A DNA stretch of 19,566 nucleotides, from assembly GCA_027311485.1 (NCBI GenBank), contig DAICYU010000015.1, positions 1 to 19,566 of the forward strand. The letters are read 5' to 3'. The notes below the pieces were generated by a model, which made no database searches, was not told the origin of the DNA, and worked only from the letters and a program-made list of their open reading frames with translations. How positions within the stretch are numbered: position 1 is the first letter of the stretch; every line of letters begins with the position of its first letter. Shown here one piece after another: positions 14,948 to 19,566 of this stretch. The position numbers and the translations under genes were made by a program. This DNA comes from Acetobacteraceae bacterium. Lineage in GTDB: Bacteria; Pseudomonadota; Alphaproteobacteria; Acetobacterales; Acetobacteraceae.

Positions 14948-15358
14948 TCACGGGCCGACAGGGCCGGTTTTCTGCAACCACCCGTGTAATCGCCGCACCG
15001 CACCCCGCTCGGCCATATCCAGCGCGTCCGGCGCCTGTTGCAGAACGAATCCGCCTTGCGCCGCCGCGATTTCCGCCACCGCCGTCCACCCAGGGGCGTC
15101 CGGCCACAGCACCAGGCGGTGTACCCCAACGCGCAACGATCCCATCGCCATGCCCGCGGCATCAGCGCAGTCCAGGATGTCAATCACGTTTGTTGCGGGA
15201 AACGCTGCCCGGGCCGCCGCCACCATCGACCGCCACCACAGGCACCCGGCATACAGCCCGGCCCCGGGCGCCGAAAGCAGCGTCACCGGCGCACCCACCG
15301 CCAATGCCGTCGTCGCGTCGGTCAAACCGTGGACAATGACCGCCTGATACACAATCAT
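14948..15358 (-). CDS. Unrecognised 136-residue protein upstream of the aldolase gene
   Basis: From ATG 15358 the product is MIVYQAVIVHGLTDATTALA and onward, 136 residues. It is Ala-rich and apparently soluble, without signal peptide or membrane segment. Recurrent features are PVTLLSAPGAGLYAGCLWWR (24-43), IDILDCADAAG (starting near 59) and LVLWPDAPGW (starting near 82), giving an alternating beta-alpha pattern. I do not recognise a named family and assign no function. The frame is open back to 15406, but the extra residues look unconserved; neither start has a strong ribosome site. It is transcribed toward fba-thiE, 63 bases upstream, and diverges from the small acidic gene over about 55 bases, so it probably heads the operon. 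Confidence 0.7.
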   Translation of the reverse strand: MIVYQAVIVHGLTDATTALAVGAPVTLLSAPGAGLYAGCLWWRSMVAAARAAFPATNVIDILDCADAAGMAMGSLRVGVHRLVLWPDAPGWTAVAEIAAAQGGFVLQQAPDALDMAERGAVRRLHGWLQKTGPVGP

Positions 15359-15412
15359 GGATGCGGTGTTGCAGTTGACCTGACTGGCGGCAAGCGGCAT
15401 CAGCACAATGTC

Positions 15413-15691
15413 ATGACAGAGTTGGATATGGCGGACGAGCCCGAGGACCCGGACGCGGCGGCGGATCGGCTGGAAGCAGCACTGGAACGGATTGCCAGCC
15501 TGGCATCCGCGAAATTATCCGTGCCCGTGCCGGAACCATTGGCGTCCGATTCATCGGCGTCCGAACCGACCGATGACACATTATCGGTGCCGGAGATTGC
15601 CGAGCGCCTGGATCATTTGATTGGACGACTGCGCGCCGCCCTGGGGATCGATCCTGGGGACAATCAAGAGGTCGGGTCGAAGACGGATTGA
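15413..15691 (+). CDS. Small acidic protein upstream of zapA, unknown function
   Basis: The 92-residue product starts MTELDMADEPEDPDAAADRL. It is strongly acidic, with two helical segments (DAAADRLEAALERIASLASA, 14-33, and VPEIAERLDHLIGRLRAALG, starting near 64) joined by a Pro/Ser/Asp-rich linker. The helices have heptad-like leucine spacing and may form a short coiled coil. ATG 15413 gives the longest product, but an internal ATG at 15428 (MADEPED) is equally plausible; neither has a clear ribosome site. The stop is 17 bases before zapA, and this pairing suggests a division-linked role, which is inference. Alphaproteobacteria often carry a small coiled-coil gene here (for example DUF4164), though I cannot confirm this is one. 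Confidence 0.7.
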   Translation: MTELDMADEPEDPDAAADRLEAALERIASLASAKLSVPVPEPLASDSSASEPTDDTLSVPEIAERLDHLIGRLRAALGIDPGDNQEVGSKTD

Positions 15692-15708
15692 ACGAAAGGA
15701 ATCGCGCG

Positions 15709-16089
15709 ATGGCGCAGGTGACGCTTCGCATCAACGGCTATGCCTACACACTTGGCTGCAAGGACGGCGAGGAAAAGCACCTGGAAGCCATGGGCGCCGA
15801 GGTCAGCCGCCGCGTCGAAGGTGTACGCACCGCGGCCGGCCCAAGCGGCGAGGCGCGGATGCTGGTGATGGCGGCGCTGCTGATGGCCGACGACCTGTTC
15901 GAGACACGTTCCCGGCTGCACGCCGCCGAAACCGCGTTGCAGCAGCAGAAGGCCGAAGCATCGGTGCTGCGGCAACAGGCTGAGGTCGCGCAGCAGCAGC
16001 AGCCCGCTTTCGATCCAAAGCTCAGCCGCAAGCTCAATCGCATGGCAAAACGCGCCGAGGAGATTGCCGAAGGCCTGGAGCATCCCTAA
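15709..16089 (+). CDS. zapA: Cell division protein ZapA
   Basis: ZapA binds FtsZ and bundles its filaments at the division site. The 126-residue product has the N-terminal FtsZ-binding module (MAQVTLRINGYAYTLGCKDGEE, then LEAMGAEVSRRV) and the central helix MLVMAALLMADDLFE. A long Gln/Ala-rich coiled coil (about 66-105) for dimerisation follows, with a basic KLSRKLNRMAKRAEEIAEGLE tail. ATG 15709 has AGGA 8 bases upstream; a TTG at 15688 is also open but overlaps the previous stop. Its stop codon lies 8 bases before the 6S RNA closing helix. The zapA-6S-fau order is a known proteobacterial arrangement and supports the call. Confidence 0.92.
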   Translation: MAQVTLRINGYAYTLGCKDGEEKHLEAMGAEVSRRVEGVRTAAGPSGEARMLVMAALLMADDLFETRSRLHAAETALQQQKAEASVLRQQAEVAQQQQPAFDPKLSRKLNRMAKRAEEIAEGLEHP

Positions 16090-16091
16090 GT

Positions 16092-16257
16092 TGGAGAGTG
16101 CGGGGCTGCCCGGTGCGTCAGGTAGTTCATCCCCGGGGCCAGTAAGCATCTCCCTAGGGAGCTGGCTCTGTCGGGATCCTGGTCTCGATATCCGGCGCCC
16201 ACCTGCACACGCAGGCTCTGGGAGGATGGCAAGCCAACGGCCAAGGCGGCTCCGCAC
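16092..16257 (+). ncRNA. ssrS: 6S RNA
   Basis: 6S RNA mimics an open promoter and sequesters the housekeeping RNA polymerase holoenzyme. The gap between zapA and the 5-FTHF cyclo-ligase gene is the standard location. The ends form a 13-base closing helix: 16098-16110 pairs with 16245-16257 with no mismatch, allowing G-U pairs. Within, GCCAG/CTGGC (16138-16142, 16162-16166) encloses the palindrome CTCCCTAGGGAG (16150-16161) as the apical arm. On the 3' side of the central region is a small hairpin CCTGC-ACAC-GCAGG (16202-16215), as seen in the bubble of other alphaproteobacterial 6S RNAs. Exact ends are estimated. The 3' arm ends on the base before the next ATG. Confidence 0.86.
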
Positions 16258-16830
16258 ATGACCATTCACAATGCGAACGACCTGGACACCGCCAAGCGGG
16301 CGGCGCGGCAGGTGGCGCTCAGCCGTCGCCGCAGCCTCGACCCCGGCGTCGCCGGTCTGGCACTGGCAAGCCATGTGTTGCGGGAATTCGATTGGCCGGC
16401 CGGCACCGTGGTGTCGGGCTTCTGGCCATTCGGACAGGAAATCGACCTCCGGCCGTTGCTGAACCTGCTGCATGAGCGTGGCAACCGCATCGCCCTTCCC
16501 GTCACCCCTCCAAAGGGAGAGCCGCTTGTATTCCGGCTATGGCAGCCCGGCACCATGATGGTGAGGGAGAAATTCGGCACCCTCGGCCCGACCGGGGAGG
16601 AGATCGTGCCCGACGTCCTGCTCATCCCGCTGCTGTCGTTCGATGCCGCCGGCGGCCGGCTCGGCTATGGCGGCGGCTATTACGATCGCACCCTGGCGGG
16701 ATTGCCGAACCGCTTCCGGCTTGGCTGCGCCTTCGCCGCCCAGCAGGTGGACTCCGTGCCGGTGGGTCCCTACGACATACGATTGGATGCTGTGGCGACG
16801 GAAGTCGGCATCATCCGCTGCGGGGGCTGA
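16258..16830 (+). CDS. fau: 5-formyltetrahydrofolate cyclo-ligase
   Basis: This enzyme (also called YgfA or MTHFS) uses ATP to return 5-formyl-THF to 5,10-methenyl-THF, recycling an inhibitory folate. The 190 residues show the N-terminal basic helix AKRAARQVALSRRR (12-25), FWPFGQEIDLRPL (55-67), the phosphate-binding LLIPLLSFDAAGGRLGYGGGYYDR region (121-144) and the final LDAVATEVGII. ATG 16258 is the only good start, yet it has no free Shine-Dalgarno: the bases before it belong to the 3' arm of 6S RNA. Its TGA abuts the ATG of the next gene, indicating translational coupling. The zapA-6S-fau order is conserved in many proteobacteria. Confidence 0.93.
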   Translation: MTIHNANDLDTAKRAARQVALSRRRSLDPGVAGLALASHVLREFDWPAGTVVSGFWPFGQEIDLRPLLNLLHERGNRIALPVTPPKGEPLVFRLWQPGTMMVREKFGTLGPTGEEIVPDVLLIPLLSFDAAGGRLGYGGGYYDRTLAGLPNRFRLGCAFAAQQVDSVPVGPYDIRLDAVATEVGIIRCGG

Positions 16831-17643
16831 ATGAGAATCCTATTCCTGGGTGATGTTCTGGGCCGGGCGGGCCGCGAAGCGGTGGCCGCTCAACTGCCGG
16901 AGCTGCGGCGTGACCTGCGCATCGACCTTGCGGTGGTGAACGGCGAGAACGCCTCGCACGGCTTCGGTCTTGCCCCCGACATGGCGCGGACACTGTTCGC
17001 CGCCGGGGCCGACGTGATCACCTTGGGTAATCACGCCTGGGACCGGAAGGAGATCATTCCGTTCATCGCCGAAACGCCACGCCTGCTGCGGCCGCTGAAC
17101 TATCCGCCGGGAACCCCGGGCAGCGGCTCGGTCGTGGTCGCACTGCCGGACGGGCGCCGGGCGCTGGTGCTGCAGGCCATGGGGCGGCTGTTCATGGACG
17201 GGCTCGATTGCCCGTTCCGCGGCACCGCCGATGTGCTGGCGAAATACCGTCTGGGCGTCACCGTTCAGGCCATCCTGGCCGATATCCATGCCGAGGCCAG
17301 CAGCGAGAAGATGGCCTACGCCCACACGTTCGACGGTCAGGTCTCGGCGGTGATCGGCACCCATACGCATTGCCCGACCGCGGACGCCCAGGTGTTGCCG
17401 GGCGGGACCGCCTTCCAGTCCGATGCCGGCATGTGCGGCGACTACGACAGCGTGATCGGCATGGTGAAGGATGGCGCCGCGCTGCGCTTCTGGCGGAAGA
17501 TGCCCGGTGAGAAGCTGGGGCCGGCGGAAGGCCCGGTGACGGTGTGCGGCGTGTTCGTCGAAACCGATGATGCCACCGGCCTGGCACGCCGCATCGCGCC
17601 GGTGCGGGTCGGCGGGCGGCTGGCACCGGCTATGCCGGTCTGA
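16831..17643 (+). CDS. YmdB-type metallophosphoesterase (TIGR00282 family)
   Basis: Members are dinuclear-metal phosphodiesterases; Bacillus YmdB acts on 2',3'-cyclic nucleotides and affects biofilm and sporulation decisions. The 270-residue product carries GDVLGRAGR (7-15, metal-binding Asp8), VNGENASHGFG (36-46), LGNHAWD (65-71), ADIHAEASSEK (150-160), GTHTHCPTAD (176-185) and SDAGMCG (197-203), all the expected metal and phosphate contacts. ATG 16831 follows the fau stop directly. The last codons and the stop lie in the first unit of a tandem repeat, so the extreme C-terminus (MPV) has been set by that repeat. What the family does in alphaproteobacteria is not established. Confidence 0.92.
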   Translation: MRILFLGDVLGRAGREAVAAQLPELRRDLRIDLAVVNGENASHGFGLAPDMARTLFAAGADVITLGNHAWDRKEIIPFIAETPRLLRPLNYPPGTPGSGSVVVALPDGRRALVLQAMGRLFMDGLDCPFRGTADVLAKYRLGVTVQAILADIHAEASSEKMAYAHTFDGQVSAVIGTHTHCPTADAQVLPGGTAFQSDAGMCGDYDSVIGMVKDGAALRFWRKMPGEKLGPAEGPVTVCGVFVETDDATGLARRIAPVRVGGRLAPAMPV

Positions 17644-17705
17644 CGCCCCCGGGCGATGCCGGTCTGATGCTTCCCCCGGGCGATGCCGGTCTGATGCGCC
17701 CCGGC
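17630..17705. repeat. Three tandem 24-27 base repeats across a gene end
   Basis: Three units built on ATGCCGGTCTGA followed by a C-rich tract and GGGC occur head to tail: 17630-17654, 17655-17681 and 17682-17705. They differ mainly in the length of the C-rich part. The first unit contains the last two codons and the TGA of the phosphoesterase gene; the others lie in the gap before yebC. Confidence 0.85.
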
Positions 17706-17756
17706 GATATCGTGTATTAACCCTCGATCCAACAACCGAAACCTGAATACCGAGAC

Positions 17757-18506
17757 ATGGCAGGCCATTCCCAGTTCAAGAACATCATGCACCGCAAGGG
17801 CGCGCAGGACGCCCGGCGGGCACGGCAGTTCGCCAAGATCATTCGCGAAATCACCGTCTCGGCGCGGCAGGGAATCCCTGAGCCGAATTCCAATCCGCGG
17901 CTGCGCGCGGCGGTCACCGCGGCGCGGCAGGCCAACATGCCCAAGGATACGGTGGATCGCGCCATCAAGAAGGCGGTCGGCGCCGGCGGCGGCGATGATT
18001 ACGTGGAGGTGCGCTACGAAGGCTACGGCCCGGCCGGCGTCGCCGTCATCGTCGAAGCCCTGACCGATAACCGCAACCGCACCGCGTCCGACGTCCGCTC
18101 CGCCTTCTCGAAATACGGCGGCGCGCTGGGGGAGACGAACTCGGTTAGTTTCCTGTTCAACCGCCTGGGGGCGATCCGCTATCCGGCGTCGGTGGCCAGC
18201 GCCGATGAGATGCTGGAAGCCGCGATCGAAGCCGGCGCCGACAATGTCGAAAGCGACGACGAAGCGCATGAGGTCACCTGCGCGGTCGAGGATTTCTTTA
18301 CTGTCCGCGACGCCCTGGAAGCGAAATTCGGGGCCCCCGAAACGGCGAAGCTGGATTGGCGCCCGACCACCTCGGTCACGCTGGATGAGGAACGGGCGGC
18401 CAGCCTGCTGAAGCTGCTGGACGTTCTGGATGAAAGTGACGACGTGCAGAACGTTTATGCCAACTTCGACATCCCCGAAGCGGTGATGCAGAAGCTGTCC
18501 GGCTGA
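17757..18506 (+). CDS. yebC: YebC/PmpR (TACO1) family protein
   Basis: This family has been described as DNA-binding regulators (PmpR) and, more recently, as factors that help ribosomes on difficult sequences. The 249-residue product opens with MAGHSQFKNIMHRKGAQD, the family signature (most often MAGHSKW). The three-domain layout follows: a basic helical domain (RRARQFAKIIREITVSAR), then VEVRYEGYGPAGVAVIVE and the segment DNRNRTASDVRSAFSKYGG near residues 103-121, and an acidic C-terminal part with DDVQNVYANFDI. ATG 17757 is the family start, although no strong ribosome site precedes it. It sits 5 bases upstream of ruvC, a common pairing. Confidence 0.95.
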   Translation: MAGHSQFKNIMHRKGAQDARRARQFAKIIREITVSARQGIPEPNSNPRLRAAVTAARQANMPKDTVDRAIKKAVGAGGGDDYVEVRYEGYGPAGVAVIVEALTDNRNRTASDVRSAFSKYGGALGETNSVSFLFNRLGAIRYPASVASADEMLEAAIEAGADNVESDDEAHEVTCAVEDFFTVRDALEAKFGAPETAKLDWRPTTSVTLDEERAASLLKLLDVLDESDDVQNVYANFDIPEAVMQKLSG

Positions 18507-18511
18507 GCCGT

Positions 18512-19015
18512 ATGATCCGGCTGCTGGGCATCGATCCTGGATTGCGCTTCACCGGCTGGGGCCTGATCGACGTCGAGGGCAACCGGTTGGTGCATGTCGC
18601 CGACGGGGTCATCGCTACCGACAGCACCGAATCCGTGCCCGCCCGCCTGAAGGTCCTGCATGACGCACTGCAGGCCCTGCTGGTCCAGCACCGGCCGCGG
18701 GAAGCGGCGGTCGAGGAAACCTATGTCAACCGCAACGGCACCGCGACGCTGAAACTGGGCTATGCCCGCGGCGTGGCGCTGCTGGCCCCTGCACTGGCGG
18801 GGATACCGGTGGCGGAATACGCCGCCAAGACGGTTAAAATGGCCGTCGTCGGCACGGGCGGCGCGGAGAAGGATCAGGTGTCCATGATGGTGCGGCGGCT
18901 GCTGCCCGGCGCGACGATCCGCCGGGCAGACGCGGCGGATGCGCTGGCGGTGGCAATCTGCCACGCGCATCACCGATCCTCCCGTCTCGCCTGGGCCGCC
19001 GGCCACATGGCTTAG
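18512..19015 (+). CDS. ruvC: Holliday junction resolvase RuvC
   Basis: RuvC is the dimeric nuclease that cuts Holliday junctions during recombinational repair, normally with the RuvAB motor. The 167-residue RNase-H-fold product keeps all four catalytic acids: Asp8 in LGIDPGLRFTG, Glu68 in AAVEETYVNRN, and Asp140 and Asp143 in RADAADALAVAICHAH. The segment around 107-125 (TVKMAVVGTGGAEKDQV) matches the family's DNA-binding region. ATG 18512 lies 5 bases after the yebC stop, so the two are cotranscribed. ruvA and ruvB, which often follow, are absent here: a hairpin and a gene on the opposite strand come next. Confidence 0.96.
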   Translation: MIRLLGIDPGLRFTGWGLIDVEGNRLVHVADGVIATDSTESVPARLKVLHDALQALLVQHRPREAAVEETYVNRNGTATLKLGYARGVALLAPALAGIPVAEYAAKTVKMAVVGTGGAEKDQVSMMVRRLLPGATIRRADAADALAVAICHAHHRSSRLAWAAGHMA

Positions 19016-19072
19016 GACCCGATTGCCTGAAGCCGAAGGCGTGAATCGCTCGCTGAGTACATAAACTTCGTG

Positions 19073-19107
19073 GACCATGATCGGGTCAAGCTGATGCGAT
19101 CATGGTC
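19073..19107. terminator. Perfect 11-base inverted repeat between ruvC and the DUF4188 gene
   Basis: GACCATGATCG (19073-19083) is exactly complementary to CGATCATGGTC (19097-19107) with a 13-base loop. It lies 57 bases after the ruvC stop in the convergent gap and may end transcription from either side. It lacks a T-tract. A second, short palindrome CTGAAC-G-GTTCAG lies at 19128-19140. Confidence 0.45.
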
Positions 19108-19154
19108 AAGAACGCGATCGGCGGAGCCTGAACGGTTCAGCCGGCGCAGCCCCA

Positions 19155-19566
19155 TCAGGCGCCTTTGCCCTCTGTCCGGGCCAGGCGCTTGGCCGCGCTG
19201 GCGTGCTGGCCCTTGGCCGGGAACAGAGTGCCGGCCAGGCCCAGACCGTAGCGCGGCATGTTCACGTAGATCGCTTCCCGTTGGCCCTCGGCCACCACAT
19301 AGGTTTCGTGCCAGATGCCAACGTCGCCGCCGGTGCCGACGTTGCGGTTAAAGGCCTGCCACGCCGGCAGGTGGGCCTTTTCGGTAGAATGGGCATAGGC
19401 CAGCAGGTGGTTCACGCTCCTCCAGTACTGCACCATCGACACATTGCGCAGCCCGAAATGCGTTCGGGCGGACAGCATCCCGAGTTCAGGATACGCCGCC
19501 AGTTCCTTCAGCATCCGCCCCATTGCGTTCACGATGGACAGCCACTTCCATACCTTCCTGGGCTTG
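19155..19566 (-). CDS. DUF4188 (monooxygenase-like) protein, 5' end beyond the right edge
   Basis: The minus-strand frame is open from the window edge to the TGA at 19155-19157 and gives the last 136 residues. It begins KPRKVWKWLSIVNAMGRMLKEL, which matches the DUF4188 pattern of a basic-Trp segment followed by AMxRMLxEL. It continues with YPELGMLSARTHFG, MVQYWRSVNHLLAYAH, HLPAWQAFNRNV, GIWHETYVV and AIYVNMPRYGLG. The family has a dimeric alpha-beta barrel fold related to small monooxygenases, with no settled substrate. A GTG at 19532 could be mistaken for the start, but the similarity continues upstream of it. The tail after LFPAKGQHASAAKRLARTEGKGA is variable in the family. It converges with ruvC. 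Confidence 0.85.
   Translation of the reverse strand, partial: KPRKVWKWLSIVNAMGRMLKELAAYPELGMLSARTHFGLRNVSMVQYWRSVNHLLAYAHSTEKAHLPAWQAFNRNVGTGGDVGIWHETYVVAEGQREAIYVNMPRYGLGLAGTLFPAKGQHASAAKRLARTEGKGA

Noticed and set aside
14885..15412. TPP riboswitch controlling the fba-thiE operon
   Set aside because: No CTGAGA-type core or matching second conserved box is visible either upstream of the aldolase or before the first gene of the operon.
19073..19107. Insertion-sequence end or attachment site
   Set aside because: The inverted repeat has no transposase remnant or target duplication nearby; a convergent-gene terminator is the simpler explanation.
1..19566. Defence system, CRISPR array, prophage or biosynthetic cluster
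   Set aside because: None of the products carries defence, phage, transposase, NRPS/PKS or RiPP features, and no regularly spaced long repeats occur; the window is mostly core metabolism.

Overview
This window is high-GC DNA whose genes have the codon usage and order of an alphaproteobacterium. The most telling marker is a 6S RNA lying between zapA and the 5-formyltetrahydrofolate cyclo-ligase gene. The class I aldolase coupled to thiE and the general protein style suggest Rhodospirillales, possibly Acetobacteraceae; that placement is inference. Most of the window is ordinary chromosome. I see no transposase, integrase, phage gene, CRISPR array, tRNA or rRNA, and no intergenic gap longer than about 230 bases.

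Layout. (1) 1-2563: the start of a HAD-family hydrolase (minus, cut by the window edge) diverges from argG. A PaiB-like FMN-binding protein follows argG. (2) 2607-4702, minus: an Old Yellow Enzyme flavoprotein, with an SDR-fold protein that lacks the usual Tyr/Lys pair upstream of it. (3) 4878-6945, plus: a secreted S41 carboxy-terminal processing protease with a strongly structured leader, then a DUF1003 membrane protein. (4) 7008-8084, minus: a small secreted Pro-rich protein and a TerC/YjbE membrane protein. (5) 8165-9496, plus: purB. (6) 9537-12527, minus: an amidase followed by a Baeyer-Villiger-type flavin monooxygenase, probably one operon. (7) 12706-13203, plus: a secreted DUF2147 protein. 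(8) 13305-15358, minus: an unrecognised protein, class I fructose-bisphosphate aldolase and thiE; the last two overlap as TGATG. (9) 15413-17643, plus: a small acidic protein, zapA, 6S RNA, 5-FTHF cyclo-ligase and a YmdB-type phosphoesterase, packed almost without gaps. (10) 17757-19015, plus: yebC-ruvC. A DUF4188 gene (minus) runs off the right edge where ruvA-ruvB would often be.

How the parts relate. The window is mainly housekeeping: arginine and purine synthesis, glycolysis, thiamine and folate metabolism, division, global transcription control and Holliday-junction resolution. Between these are several single redox or accessory enzymes (OYE, SDR-like, BVMO plus amidase, PaiB, DUF4188). 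Each of the convergent gene pairs examined carries an inverted or tandem repeat in its gap.

I did not find a convincing new multi-gene system. The observations most worth a second look are structural: competing hairpins ahead of the S41 protease, a 6S RNA whose closing helix ends on the base before the next gene's ATG, a three-way-junction-like inverted repeat before paiB, and a tandem repeat that supplies the stop codon of the phosphoesterase gene.
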